DNA of 64,000 bases from an uncultured Bacteroidota bacterium (GTDB lineage Bacteria; Bacteroidota; Bacteroidia; Flavobacteriales_F; PHOS-HE28): positions 1 to 64,000 of the forward strand of contig CADEDY010000001.1 in NCBI GenBank assembly GCA_902826215.1, read 5' to 3'. Shown here piece by piece: positions 8,601-17,699 of the stretch. The position numbers and the translations under genes are program-made. Numbering within the stretch: position 1 is the first letter of the stretch; the number at the start of each line of letters is the position of its first letter. The notes under the pieces were generated by a model. That model made no database searches, was not told where the DNA came from, and saw only the letters and a list, made by a program, of their open reading frames with translations.

Positions 8601-10010
8601 TCAACAGCCGAACAACACCTTCGATGCCGCCAACAATTTCGCTTCGGCGAACGGCGCTCCAGTTAGTTGGATCCCGAATGGCAGGCCGTTGCTATGCGTG
8701 CCGGTAGGCAGACTGATCGCAGGCGTTCCGGCGAGGTTGGCCTGCACGGTGAAGATATCCTGCAGGTACATCGTGATCGGGTCCGTGATGGCGCCATGGC
8801 CGAAGGCGGTCCCAGGACAGGTGGGACTCAGGATCAGGTCGAAACGCTCGAAGGCGGCCAGGGTGTGATCGCGGATGATGCGACGCACACGCTGCGCTTG
8901 GGCATAGTAGGCATCGTAGTAGCCCGCGCTGAGCACGAAGGTGCCAAGAAGGATGCGGCGTTTCACCTCGGGTCCGAAGCCTTCGGAACGACTGAGGCGA
9001 TAGGTCTCGTCCACGCCTTGAGCCACTTTACTGCGGTGGCCGAAACGGATGCCATCGAAGCGGGCCAAGTTGCTGCTGGCCTCGGCGGTTGCCAAAATGT
9101 AATACGTGGGGACCTGGTGGTCCAGCAAAGGCACGTCGATCGGCTCCACGGTGTGTCCTTCGGCTTTCAGGCGATCGATGTGTGCTTGCAGATGCGCGAC
9201 GACTTCGGGATCCATGCCGGGGCGTTCAAGTCCTTCGCGGTAGTAGCCGATGCGGAGCTTCCTGGGATGCTCCAGGGAAATGGGCTCCACTGGTCGGCTG
9301 CTGGTTGTGCTGTCCTTCGGGTCTTGGCCGGCCATGGCGGAATAGACCGCTGCGGTGTCGTCCACCGTGTGCGCGAAAGGGCCGATCTGATCGAGACTGC
9401 TGGCAAAGGCGATCAGCCCGTAGCGGCTGACACGTCCATAGGTGGGCTTGAAACCAACAGTACCCGTGAACGAGGCCGGCTGGCGAATGGAACCACCGGT
9501 GTCGCTACCGAGCGCGGCATGTACGATGCTCGCTGCGACGCTTGCAGCCGCACCGCCACTGCTTCCTCCAGGAACCTTGGTCGGGTCCACTGGATTCTTG
9601 ACGTTGCCGAAAGCGCTGTTCTCGTTACTGCTGCCCATGGCGAACTCGTCGCAGTTGGTGCGGCCCAGGATCACCGCATCAGCGGCGAGCAAACGCTCTA
9701 CCACCGTAGCGCTGTACAACGAGGTGAAGCCTTCGAGGATGCGCGAAGCTGCGCTCACCTTATGGTCCTTGTAGCAGATGTTGTCCTTGATGCTGAGCAC
9801 TAGACCCGCTAGCGGCCCAGCATCACCGGCCTTCAATTTGGCGTCCACGCGAGCGGCTTGTTCCAAAGCCGTTTCCGGGAACAGTTCGAGAAATGCGTTG
9901 AGGTACTGTTGAGCCTCCGCAGCAGCCAAGGCTTGCTCGGTAGCGCCCACCACGCTACCACCGCTCGAAAGCAGGGCACGGGCCTCGGTCAAGGTCTTGG
10001 TCGTGCTCAC
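8601..10010 (-). CDS. gatA: Asp-tRNA(Asn)/Glu-tRNA(Gln) amidotransferase subunit A
   Basis: 469 residues, typical for GatA. The amidase-signature catalytic residues are all present: Lys75 in SIKDN, the cis-Ser150 in PGGSSGG, and nucleophile Ser174 in GSDTGGSIR. GatA hydrolyses glutamine to supply ammonia to GatB, which converts misacylated Glu-tRNA(Gln) or Asp-tRNA(Asn). gatB and gatC are not in the window. The start codon is GTG at 10010; no in-frame ATG occurs near it. It lies 18 bases downstream of tatA and is probably expressed from the same promoter. Confidence 0.93.
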   Translation of the reverse strand: MSTTKTLTEARALLSSGGSVVGATEQALAAAEAQQYLNAFLELFPETALEQAARVDAKLKAGDAGPLAGLVLSIKDNICYKDHKVSAASRILEGFTSLYSATVVERLLAADAVILGRTNCDEFAMGSSNENSAFGNVKNPVDPTKVPGGSSGGAAASVAASIVHAALGSDTGGSIRQPASFTGTVGFKPTYGRVSRYGLIAFASSLDQIGPFAHTVDDTAAVYSAMAGQDPKDSTTSSRPVEPISLEHPRKLRIGYYREGLERPGMDPEVVAHLQAHIDRLKAEGHTVEPIDVPLLDHQVPTYYILATAEASSNLARFDGIRFGHRSKVAQGVDETYRLSRSEGFGPEVKRRILLGTFVLSAGYYDAYYAQAQRVRRIIRDHTLAAFERFDLILSPTCPGTAFGHGAITDPITMYLQDIFTVQANLAGTPAISLPTGTHSNGLPFGIQLTGAPFAEAKLLAASKVLFGC

Positions 10011-10028
10011 GATCGCAGGGCAACGGGA

Positions 10029-10217
10029 CTACTTCCCGGGCTCGTTCTTGTCGTCGTTCTTGCTGGCGTCCTTGAATTCCTTCATGCCCTGCCCTAGGCC
10101 GCGCATGAGCTCGGGGATCTTCTTGCCACCGAATAGCAGCAGAAGCACCACAACGACCAGCACGATCTGCCATGGTCCGATGACGCCGAGGAGAATGGAA
10201 AGAGGGAGTGTGGACAT
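10029..10217 (-). CDS. tatA: Twin-arginine translocase subunit TatA/TatE
   Basis: 62 residues from the ATG at 10217. One N-terminal membrane helix (WQIVLVVVVLLLLF) is followed by the FGGKKIPEL hinge, an amphipathic helix and a charged, Lys/Asp-rich tail, the standard TatA layout. TatA forms the pore that moves folded proteins across the inner membrane with TatC. No tatC lies in the window. An upstream in-frame start eight codons earlier would place the promoter inside the coding region, so the ATG that follows the TACCTTTG element was chosen. Confidence 0.92.
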   Translation of the reverse strand: MSTLPLSILLGVIGPWQIVLVVVVLLLLFGGKKIPELMRGLGQGMKEFKDASKNDDKNEPGK

Positions 10218-10238
10218 GGTCCTTGCGGAATTGGTCGT

Positions 10239-10246
10239 CAAAGGTA
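10239..10246 (-). promoter_or_regulatory. -7 promoter element of tatA-gatA
   Basis: The minus strand reads TACCTTTG, a perfect TAnnTTTG match, 21 bases upstream of the tatA ATG. This also marks the boundary to the preceding operon, whose last gene ends at 10267. Confidence 0.6.
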
Positions 10247-10266
10247 GCGCTTCCTTGGGGCGCTGG

Positions 10267-11496
10267 TCATCGGAACAACCACGGGCCGGGATCCACCTTC
10301 ACTAGGCCATCGGCTGTGATCTTCCACAGCTCCACGTGGGCTACGGAGCCGTTGTCATCTGTAAGCACGGTTCCCAACGTTCCCTTGGTGTCGACCTTCT
10401 GGCCTTTGGTCACGCTCACCTCGCGCAGGTTGCTGTAGACCGTTCGGTAGGCACCATGGCTCAAGATCACTGCTTTACCCGCACCGGGGATCACGATCAC
10501 GCTGCTCACTTCGCCTCGGAACAAAGCACGCACCGTTGCATTCTTCTCAGTGGTGATGTCGATGCCGTTGTTGTCGATCTTGATGCCGGGCAGTACTGGG
10601 TGAGGCTGGGGTCCGAATCGGCTGGTGATCACGCCTTTCTCCACGGGCCACGGAAGTTTGCCCCGATTCTTCTCGAAGTCAGCGTTCAACTCCTTTGCTT
10701 CGGGGGTGAGGGTCAGGTCGAGTTTGCCGGAGGTGCCTGGCTTACTGCCTGCTGTGGCCTTGGGCTTCAGTTCAGCTTCGATCGCCTTGCGGATCGCCGC
10801 ATCCAGGTCCCGACGTTGGTTCGCTTGTTTCTTTTGGGTCTCTCGCAGGCGTCCTTCTTCCTTCTTCAAACCATTCAGAGCGCTCTGCTGGCCGTTGCGA
10901 TCGCTGCTGAGGCGCTGCCTTTCGGCCTGTTGTTGGCTTACAAGCTTGTTCTTCTCCTCGCGCTGGGTTTGTAGGTCGGTCAAACGCTGATCGATCGTCG
11001 CGCGCGTTTCTTCGATCAACGCCGCTTGGCGTGTGCGCTGCTCAGCGATCTGTGCGAGGTAACGCGAACGTTTGTAGGCTTGCTGGAAACTCGTAGAGGC
11101 AAACAGGTAGCTCATCCGATCGTAAGCGCTGCGATTGCGGTACGCGAAGAGCAACATGCGACCGTACTCCTCCTTCAGGTGGACCAGGTCCTCCTTCAAG
11201 GATGCCACCAGTTCAACATCCTCCGCGATCAGTTGGTCCACACGGTGGAGTTCGCTGTTCATGGTATGGATCAATTGCTCGCGCGCTCGGATCTGGCTTT
11301 CGAGCAATTGCAACTGTTCCTGCGTGACGCGCTGTTCCTTGCGGGCTTGGTCGATCAGCGCGGTGGTGGTCTTGATCTGTTGGTCCAACGCCGCGCGTTT
11401 CTTCTCCAGATCCTTGCGGTTCTGGGCAAGGGTCGGCAAGGCCAGCACCACCAACAGCAGTCCGAAGAGGAGTCGGATGAAGGGGACGTTCTTCAT
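10267..11496 (-). CDS. EnvC-like murein hydrolase activator (degenerate M23/LytM)
   Basis: 409 residues. A signal peptide (about 1-24, ending LAQN) is followed by a long coiled coil (about 25-255, heptads rich in Leu, Gln, Glu, Arg) and a C-terminal LytM/M23 domain (about 285-405). The zinc site is broken: the usual first His of HxxxD is Asn (NNGID), and the catalytic HxH is VAH, so only Asp and one His remain. This is the hallmark of EnvC/NlpD-type activators that switch on amidases during septal peptidoglycan splitting and do not cut themselves. It is the last gene of the envelope operon, overlapping the DUF4292 gene by ATGA. Confidence 0.85.
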   Translation of the reverse strand: MKNVPFIRLLFGLLLVVLALPTLAQNRKDLEKKRAALDQQIKTTTALIDQARKEQRVTQEQLQLLESQIRAREQLIHTMNSELHRVDQLIAEDVELVASLKEDLVHLKEEYGRMLLFAYRNRSAYDRMSYLFASTSFQQAYKRSRYLAQIAEQRTRQAALIEETRATIDQRLTDLQTQREEKNKLVSQQQAERQRLSSDRNGQQSALNGLKKEEGRLRETQKKQANQRRDLDAAIRKAIEAELKPKATAGSKPGTSGKLDLTLTPEAKELNADFEKNRGKLPWPVEKGVITSRFGPQPHPVLPGIKIDNNGIDITTEKNATVRALFRGEVSSVIVIPGAGKAVILSHGAYRTVYSNLREVSVTKGQKVDTKGTLGTVLTDDNGSVAHVELWKITADGLVKVDPGPWLFR

Positions 11497-12383
11497 GGCA
11501 TCGGGGTGAATTTATCCGGGATGCGGAAGTTCATTTGCAAAGGGCCTTCGCGTTGGATCCGCGAGAGTTCCAAGGTGCCGGTCGCTTGTTTGTTGGTATC
11601 GCTCAGGGTGATGCTGATCCGTGTGGGGAGGAAGTACTGATCGGCGCCACCTCGTTCTTCATAACGCACCTCGGCGGTCTGGTCGTGTATGAGGTCGACG
11701 ATCTGCACACGGGTCACGAGGAAGCTGTCCGGTTCGATCCAATAGCGCAACACCACCGCTTCTTTCTCTTCGGCTTTGCGAAGAGTGCGTTCCAGGCGTT
11801 TCTCCCGCATGTCGCGATCCTTGGCCAGCGTGTCGCCGGGGCTGATGTCCTCCGCGGCACGAACAAAGCGACGACGTTCCTTGCTGGTGAGCACGTACTG
11901 CCCATCCTCGCGATCCGATCGGTACTTGCTTTCCGGTTCAATGCCGATGGCTTTCCCGAGCAGGGCCTGTTGCAACAGAAAGAGACTGGGTTGCAGTCCG
12001 AATTTGGCCGCTGCGGCGGCAGTATCACCAACGAAATATTGGTCGTGCAACTTGTCCATCAGCTTCAGGCTGTCAGACGTCAAAAGCACCCGTGCCACCT
12101 CGATGCCCAATGCGGGGATCACGCTCACCCAAGCTGCACTGTCACGCACCGAACGGATCTGCGCCTTGAAGCTCTTCTTGCCTTCAGGAAGCACCAGCTC
12201 CACAGTCGCCTTGGCGGAGTAATACCGGAAGGTGTCCACGTCGTTCGCCAGCACGCGGTCCAAGAGCTTTTCCGGCGATCGCGCGGGCAGCTCGCGGTTG
12301 AGAATGGTGATCGGGCGGGGGGTCTTGCACGCGGCCGATAGAAGGAGCGCCAGTAGCACCAACGCTTTGAGCCCTCCCTTCAT
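11493..12383 (-). CDS. DUF4292 family lipoprotein
   Basis: 296 residues from the ATG at 12383, chosen because it forms an exact ATGA overlap with the upstream stop and begins a lipoprotein signal (LVLLALLLSAAC, Cys19). The body fits DUF4292, a Bacteroidota family with a LolA/LolB-like curved beta-sheet pattern: a phrase YYSAKATVEL near the start, then WVSVIPALGIEVARVLLTSD, and a C-terminal run of alternating beta strands. A role in lipoprotein or lipid handling at the outer membrane is possible by analogy but not shown. A 50-residue charged insertion rich in Arg, Lys, Glu and Asp (around 185-225) is a local oddity. Confidence 0.8.
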   Translation of the reverse strand: MKGGLKALVLLALLLSAACKTPRPITILNRELPARSPEKLLDRVLANDVDTFRYYSAKATVELVLPEGKKSFKAQIRSVRDSAAWVSVIPALGIEVARVLLTSDSLKLMDKLHDQYFVGDTAAAAAKFGLQPSLFLLQQALLGKAIGIEPESKYRSDREDGQYVLTSKERRRFVRAAEDISPGDTLAKDRDMREKRLERTLRKAEEKEAVVLRYWIEPDSFLVTRVQIVDLIHDQTAEVRYEERGGADQYFLPTRISITLSDTNKQATGTLELSRIQREGPLQMNFRIPDKFTPMP

Positions 12384-14203
12384 TCCACCCTTATCCCTTC
12401 GTTGATCTTCCGATCCAAGAGGTCCGTACCGCCGCCCAACTGCTTTGCCAAGCGCCACTGTTCCATGGCCTTGGAGGTATCGCCCAATTCGAATAGGATG
12501 TCCCCATAGTGCTCCACGACCACGCCGTCGGGCTCGCCTGTCAACAGGGCTTTCTCGATCCACGTGCGGGCTTCGGGGAAGCGTTTCGCGCGGAAGAGGA
12601 TCCAGCCGTAAGTGTCCATGTACGTTGCGGAACCTGGCGTGATCTCCAACGAGCGTTTGCTCATCCGCTCGGCCTTCTCCAGCTGTTCGTTGCGCACGCT
12701 CAGGTAATAGGCGTAGTTGTTCAAGGTACCGGCATTGTTTGGTTCCAGCGCAAGCGCTTTATCGTACGCTTTATCGGAATCGGCGAAGCGCGCGGCTTCG
12801 TTGTAGGCGTCGCCCAAACTGCTCCAGAATTGCGCCATCAATGCGGAGTTGTCCACCACCACATCGCGGCCAGTGATCAGTGTTTCAATGGCTTCGTCGT
12901 GCTTGCTGAGCTGGGACAACGCTATGCCGTTGTACAGGTACGGCTCCGGCACGGTCGGGAACAGGCTCATGGTCTCCTCCGCATCGGCATGAAGGGCGGG
13001 GTAGTCGCGCAATTGCAGATCCAGTTGCAGCAATTGCATGTGGATCGGGAAGCGTTCCTTTTCGGTGCGCAATGCTTCGCGGAATTGGTCGCGCGCTTCG
13101 GGGAACTTGCCATCGCGCAACAAGAAATCGCCATGGATGGTGTGTGGCTTTCCGCTTTCGGGATGGGCCTTTTCGAGTTGTTCGATCAACCCGTACGAGC
13201 GGCGGATGAGGTCGGGACGGTCACCGGGCTTCTCGCCCTCGTTGTCGGTCATCTCGAAGAAACCGATGAGCACCTGCATTTTGGCATCGATGTCGAGGTC
13301 GGGGTCCAAGAAGGCCTCCCCGAGTTCGTTGTAGGCCTCGTCCATCTTGCCGTTGGAGTAGTAGTGCTCCGCCAGCGCAATGCGCAGCATGCTATTGCCA
13401 GGGTCCAGTGCAAGGGTCTTGCGGTATTGTTCCAGTGCTTTCTCGTGTTCACCTTGTTGATCGAACACTTCGGCGAGCAGCCCCATGTACCGAGGGTCTT
13501 CGGGGAAAGCCTTGATAGCACGTTCAACCAAGGCCTGTGCTTCGGTCCCGCGGCCGCTCTGGCTCAGCATACCGAACTCTTGCATGATCAGCTCCTCGCT
13601 CAGTCCGAAACGCTTCTCGGTATCGTCGTACACCTTGATCGCCTCATCCACTTTGCCGCTGTAGGCCAGCATGTTGGCCAAGTCGAAGTACACCTCGTAG
13701 CGATCGGGCCACTTGGCGAGGATGTCTCGGTAGACGCTCGCTGCATCATCGGCCTTGCCATTCTGGGAGTAGAGGTCGGCCAGTAGGAAACGGTACCAGA
13801 TGTTGTCCTTGTCCGCAGCCACCGCCCGTTTGGCGTGATCCACAGCAGCGGGGTAGTTCTGTCCTTGGTGGTAGAGTTTGCTCAGCTCGAACATCGCAGC
13901 ACCGTTGCTGGGGTCCAGCTTCAAGCACTGTTGGTAGAGTTGTACGGCCTTTGGCACCTGCCCGGCGAGACGCGCTTGTGTGGCCTCCATGAACAACCGC
14001 ATGGTCTGGGCACGCTTGTCCGTTCCGGGCTCAACAGCGGTCGGGCTTTCCGGCGCCGGTGTCCTGTCCGTTACCGCTTTGCTTCCGCTGCAGGCGCTAA
14101 GTAGGGTGATCAAAACGAGCCCAACGAACCAACCACGACCCACCGGGATCCGATGACCACGTGGAGCGGTCAAGCTCGCCGGCAGGGTGTTCAGTGCGTT
14201 CAT
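12380..14203 (-). CDS. TPR-repeat lipoprotein
   Basis: 607 residues. A 22-residue basic N-terminal tail leads into a lipoprotein signal peptide with Cys38 (LITLLSAC). About a dozen tetratricopeptide repeats follow (for example AVQLYQQCLKLDPSNGAAMF, ALEQYRKTLALDPGNSM, AYDKALALEPNNAG), each roughly 34 residues. The protein should be an envelope-anchored scaffold for protein-protein contacts. The order nucleotidyltransferase, TPR, DUF4292, M23/EnvC is one I recognise from other Flavobacteriales, suggesting a shared envelope function. It overlaps both neighbours by ATGA. Confidence 0.82.
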   Translation of the reverse strand: MNALNTLPASLTAPRGHRIPVGRGWFVGLVLITLLSACSGSKAVTDRTPAPESPTAVEPGTDKRAQTMRLFMEATQARLAGQVPKAVQLYQQCLKLDPSNGAAMFELSKLYHQGQNYPAAVDHAKRAVAADKDNIWYRFLLADLYSQNGKADDAASVYRDILAKWPDRYEVYFDLANMLAYSGKVDEAIKVYDDTEKRFGLSEELIMQEFGMLSQSGRGTEAQALVERAIKAFPEDPRYMGLLAEVFDQQGEHEKALEQYRKTLALDPGNSMLRIALAEHYYSNGKMDEAYNELGEAFLDPDLDIDAKMQVLIGFFEMTDNEGEKPGDRPDLIRRSYGLIEQLEKAHPESGKPHTIHGDFLLRDGKFPEARDQFREALRTEKERFPIHMQLLQLDLQLRDYPALHADAEETMSLFPTVPEPYLYNGIALSQLSKHDEAIETLITGRDVVVDNSALMAQFWSSLGDAYNEAARFADSDKAYDKALALEPNNAGTLNNYAYYLSVRNEQLEKAERMSKRSLEITPGSATYMDTYGWILFRAKRFPEARTWIEKALLTGEPDGVVVEHYGDILFELGDTSKAMEQWRLAKQLGGGTDLLDRKINEGIRVE

Positions 14204-15207
14204 CCGAAGGTGCTGTCGTCGCTCATGCTCACATCCAAGGCCGTGCCGGATACCATGGCGCGTTCGCCGATCATGCTGTTGTCCATCACGCAGTCCTGTA
14301 CACGTGTGGCACCGCGAAGGATCGAATTGCGCACCACGCTTCCCGTGATGGTCGCTCCTTTCTCGATGGAAACGTTCGGGCCAACGATGCTGTTCGTCAG
14401 GGTCACATCCTCACCGATGAAACAGGGCGGGATCACCACACTGTTGGTGCTTTTCAGGGACGTACTGACCAGATCCTTGCTATCCTTCAGGAAGCCGAGC
14501 ACCTTGGTGTTGGTATCTACCATGGCGTTCTTGTTGCCGCAATCCATCCAAACATCCACGCTGCCGGCCTTGAAGCGAGCACCCTTCTGCTTCATGTTCT
14601 CCATGGCGTTGGTCAGCTGGTACTCGCCCTTGTCCTTGATGTCATTGTCGATCAAGTACTGCATCTCCTTGCGCAGGTATTCGCCGTCCGCGAAGTAGTA
14701 GATGCCGATGATCGCGAGATCACTGATGAAGGTCTGCGGCTTCTCCACGAACTCCGTGATGATGCCTTTGTCGTCCAGTTTCACCACGCCGAAGGGCTTC
14801 GGGTCGTCCACCTTGTTCACCCAGATCACGCCGTCGCAATCCTTGTCGAGCTTCAGCTGGGCGCGGAATAGCGTATCGGCGAATGCCACGATCACGCGGC
14901 CGCTGAGGGCGCTTTGGGCACAGAGGATCGCGTGTGCGGTGCCAAGGGCCACCTCTTGGTAATGGATCGTGCCTTTGGCGCCGATGCCTTTCGCGATGGC
15001 GACCAGTTCATCCTCCACTTTCTTGCCGAAGGCCGGATTGGTGATGAACGCGACTTCTTCCACGGGCTCACCGGCCACGGCGGCCAGGTCCTCCACGAGG
15101 CGTTGAACGATTGGCTTGCCCGCGATGGGCAGCAAGGGCTTGGCGGTGGTGTGGGTGTGCGGACGCATCCGCTTGCCCATGCCCGCCATAGGGACGATGA
15201 TCTTCAT
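14200..15207 (-). CDS. Sugar-phosphate nucleotidyltransferase
   Basis: 335 residues. The N-terminal nucleotidyltransferase fold (about 1-235) has the signature IIVPMAGMGKRMRPHT and the Lys-containing KPLLPIAGKP. The C-terminal part (about 245-335) is a left-handed beta-helix of hexapeptides (NSIVGPNVSIEKGATITGS pattern). It should transfer a nucleotidyl group to a sugar 1-phosphate, making an NDP-sugar for glycan assembly; the sugar (glucose, mannose, GlcNAc) cannot be read from the sequence. Its neighbours, a flippase and envelope lipoproteins, support a role in surface polysaccharide synthesis. Confidence 0.85.
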   Translation of the reverse strand: MKIIVPMAGMGKRMRPHTHTTAKPLLPIAGKPIVQRLVEDLAAVAGEPVEEVAFITNPAFGKKVEDELVAIAKGIGAKGTIHYQEVALGTAHAILCAQSALSGRVIVAFADTLFRAQLKLDKDCDGVIWVNKVDDPKPFGVVKLDDKGIITEFVEKPQTFISDLAIIGIYYFADGEYLRKEMQYLIDNDIKDKGEYQLTNAMENMKQKGARFKAGSVDVWMDCGNKNAMVDTNTKVLGFLKDSKDLVSTSLKSTNSVVIPPCFIGEDVTLTNSIVGPNVSIEKGATITGSVVRNSILRGATRVQDCVMDNSMIGERAMVSGTALDVSMSDDSTFG

Positions 15208-15220
15208 TCAGCTCTTTTGC

Positions 15221-15679
15221 TCAGTGCGTGCCGGAGTGGCCGAAGCCTCCTGCGCCGCGTTCCGAGGCGCGAAGGTCCGCACTTTCTGCCAAAGTTACCC
15301 GCAGGTACCGGGCGATGACCAGTTGAGCAACGCGCTCCCCATCGTTCACGGTGAATGGTTCCTGTCCGTGGTTGACCAGTAGAACACCCACCTCACCGCG
15401 ATAATCGGCATCGATGGTACCCGGTGAATTGAGCACCGTGACGCCGTGCTTGAACGCCAATCCGCTCCGAGGACGTACTTGGGCTTCAGTGCCTTCGGGC
15501 AATTCCAAAAAGAGACCCGTTGGGATCAGTGCATAACCGCCAGGCGCCAGTACGATGGGCGCGTCGAGGTTGGCGCGGAGGTCCATGCCCGCACTGTGCT
15601 CCGTGGCATATTGCGGGAGGGGGTGGTGGCTCTTGTTGGTGATGCGGACTTCGCTGAGCTGTTTGAGGACTTCGTTCAT
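15221..15679 (-). CDS. dut: dUTP diphosphatase
   Basis: 152 residues from the ATG at 15679, selected because it makes an ATGA overlap with the flippase stop. All five dUTPase motifs are in order: [41 protein letters not shown] and [12 protein letters not shown] (the last is usually GFGSTG). The enzyme hydrolyses dUTP to dUMP and pyrophosphate, keeping uracil out of DNA and feeding dTMP synthesis. Its place within an envelope operon is common in Bacteroidota and does not imply an envelope role. Confidence 0.95.
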   Translation of the reverse strand: MNEVLKQLSEVRITNKSHHPLPQYATEHSAGMDLRANLDAPIVLAPGGYALIPTGLFLELPEGTEAQVRPRSGLAFKHGVTVLNSPGTIDADYRGEVGVLLVNHGQEPFTVNDGERVAQLVIARYLRVTLAESADLRASERGAGGFGHSGTH

Positions 15680-17166
15680 GAGGACAAAGGTCGCAGCGCA
15701 CCCTTTTCGCACGTCCATGCCACGCCAAGAAAGATCAACAGTGCGGCCGACCGCAGGGCATACTTCAACAGGCCCTCCAGTATCAGTTGCTCACATCCCC
15801 ACCACAACACAACAGCCCCCGCCATGTACAACAGCACGCGCGTCACGTTGTAAGGGATAGGGAAATGCCTCTGCCCCCACACGTAACTGATCACCGCCAT
15901 GCTGGCGTAGCAGATCAGCGTGGTCCAAGCGGCGCCCATGTAGCCGAGGTGTGGGATCAGCGCGAAGAGCAGCACGATGGTAATGATCGCCCCGATGATG
16001 CTGATGGTGCTACCCACACGCGGCCGGTCGGTGAGCTTGTACCACACGCTTTGATTGTAGTATATGCCGAGGAAGACATTGGCGAGCATGAGGATCGGGA
16101 CCACGCGGAGGCCTGCGTGAAAGGCCGGGTTGGGGATGAACCATTTGAAGAGATCAAGGAAGAGCATCACCACCAGAAAGGCGCTCATGCACACCGCCAC
16201 GAAGATGTTCATGATCTTGGCGAAGGTCTCGCGGCTGTTCTTCTCTTTCGCGTGGCTGAAGAAGAAGGGTTCGGCACCCATCCGGAAGGCTTGGATGAAG
16301 AGCGTGATCAGTACCGCCAGTTTGTAACATGCGCCGTAGATGCCTATCTCGCTGTCGGCGATGTCCTCTGGGAGCAGATACTTCAGGATCACGCGGTCGG
16401 CGGTCTCGTTCACCATGCCGGCAAGGCCCGCGATCATCAATGGCGCACCGAAGACGAACATCGCGCGCAGAAGGCTTTTGTCAACTTTACGGAAGGAAGG
16501 CCAAGAAGGCAAGAGCACCAGCAGCTTCACCGCCGTGGCCACCAAGTTGATCGCGAAAACGTACGCCAAGCCGAAGGACGGGTCGTACACCGTATCGATG
16601 AGCGCATTGCTCTGGCCCATATTGTACCGCTTCATGCAATACAGGATGAAGAACACGCTAAGCCCCACGTTCACCGCCACGCTGATCATGTTGATGGCTG
16701 CGTACCTCCACGGGCGGGACTCTTGCCGCAGCCGTGCCATGGGGATGGTGGTAATGGCGTCGATACCGATGATCGCGACGAGCATCAACACGGAACTGGC
16801 ATAGGCTTCGAAACCGAGACCATCGGCGATGTTGGCGGAGAATACGCCCCCCAACAACAGGAAGGCCAGTGCGGGGAATAGTAGACCGTAGGTCGCGGTG
16901 GCGTAGAGGGCTTGTCCTCCATCCGGATTCTTCAGCACATGGTCCTTCGAAGCGAACCGGAAGTAGGTCGTCTCCATGCCGAAGGTGAGCACCACGTTGA
17001 GCAGGGCGGTCCATGCATACAGCGAGGTGACCACCCCGTACTCGGCTGGCTCGAACACGAACTTGCTGGTGTACAGTGGCACCAACAGGAAGTTCACGAA
17101 GCGCGCAACGATGCTGCTAAGCCCGTAGATGGCCGTTTGGCCGGCGAGTTTGCGGAGGGCGCTCAT
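15676..17166 (-). CDS. Oligosaccharide flippase family protein (Wzx-like)
   Basis: 496 residues with about 12-14 membrane segments spread along the whole length. The N-terminus ([30 protein letters not shown] pattern, conserved Tyr-Gly and Pro-Leu-Tyr-Thr) is typical of the polysaccharide-biosynthesis branch of the MVF/MATE-like flippases. It should flip lipid-linked glycans across the inner membrane. It sits between a small membrane protein and dUTPase with ATGA overlaps on both sides. The substrate is unknown. Confidence 0.85.
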   Translation of the reverse strand: MSALRKLAGQTAIYGLSSIVARFVNFLLVPLYTSKFVFEPAEYGVVTSLYAWTALLNVVLTFGMETTYFRFASKDHVLKNPDGGQALYATATYGLLFPALAFLLLGGVFSANIADGLGFEAYASSVLMLVAIIGIDAITTIPMARLRQESRPWRYAAINMISVAVNVGLSVFFILYCMKRYNMGQSNALIDTVYDPSFGLAYVFAINLVATAVKLLVLLPSWPSFRKVDKSLLRAMFVFGAPLMIAGLAGMVNETADRVILKYLLPEDIADSEIGIYGACYKLAVLITLFIQAFRMGAEPFFFSHAKEKNSRETFAKIMNIFVAVCMSAFLVVMLFLDLFKWFIPNPAFHAGLRVVPILMLANVFLGIYYNQSVWYKLTDRPRVGSTISIIGAIITIVLLFALIPHLGYMGAAWTTLICYASMAVISYVWGQRHFPIPYNVTRVLLYMAGAVVLWWGCEQLILEGLLKYALRSAALLIFLGVAWTCEKGALRPLSS

Positions 17167-17699
17167 TCGCGATCAAAAGCGTAGCGGAAGGGGGACCACA
17201 GCGGCGGCCAACTCTCATTGCCAATGAATGGCACGCCCCATTCTTGTAACAGATCGCGCAAAGGAGCTATTGCCTGGAGGTTCAACGAGCGCAATTGAAC
17301 GGGGCGCGCGTTCTTCAAGTACAGGACCAATCCGTGTTCGTTGACAATGTCGAACGGGACATCGCGATCGTCCACTTGGCTGAATCCGCGAAGGTCATCC
17401 GGCTTCAGTACGAGCGATGAACTGAAGAGTCTTCCGAGCACTAACGCGCCGCTCCGACTGTCGAGGGAGGCACGCACAGGCCAACGAAAGACCGTTGTGC
17501 CGTGCACCACAGCGATCACCACCAAGCACGCAAGATAGACCATTTCCAGTGTGGTCACCCGGTGACCGTCCGACCGCATGATTGCCCCGCCTACCGCATG
17601 TAATTGTACAAGGATCAAGACGGTAAGGAAGGCCAGAACGCCGCCGTGCACCATCAGCCAACCGTACCGGGGTGAGATATGTAGATCCTTGTCAGGCAC
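17163..17699 (-). CDS. Hypothetical membrane protein, 178 residues
   Basis: Two hydrophobic helices near the N-terminus (about residues 14-32 and 50-68) with a short loop, then a roughly 110-residue soluble domain with alternating beta strands (GALVLGRLFSSSLVL, LVLYLKNARPVQL). The layout resembles small PH-domain-like membrane proteins, but I cannot assign a family. It overlaps the flippase gene by ATGA and the enoyl-CoA hydratase gene by eight bases, so it is certainly part of this transcript. Confidence 0.7.
   Translation of the reverse strand: MPDKDLHISPRYGWLMVHGGVLAFLTVLILVQLHAVGGAIMRSDGHRVTTLEMVYLACLVVIAVVHGTTVFRWPVRASLDSRSGALVLGRLFSSSLVLKPDDLRGFSQVDDRDVPFDIVNEHGLVLYLKNARPVQLRSLNLQAIAPLRDLLQEWGVPFIGNESWPPLWSPFRYAFDRE

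Noticed and set aside
8667-9803. A plus-strand open frame of 378 codons
   Set aside because: Fully antisense to gatA, whose catalytic residues are intact. No recognisable domain in the plus frame.
15787-16881. A plus-strand open frame of 364 codons, rich in His, Asp and Glu
   Set aside because: Antisense to the flippase gene; its charged bias simply mirrors codons for hydrophobic membrane helices.
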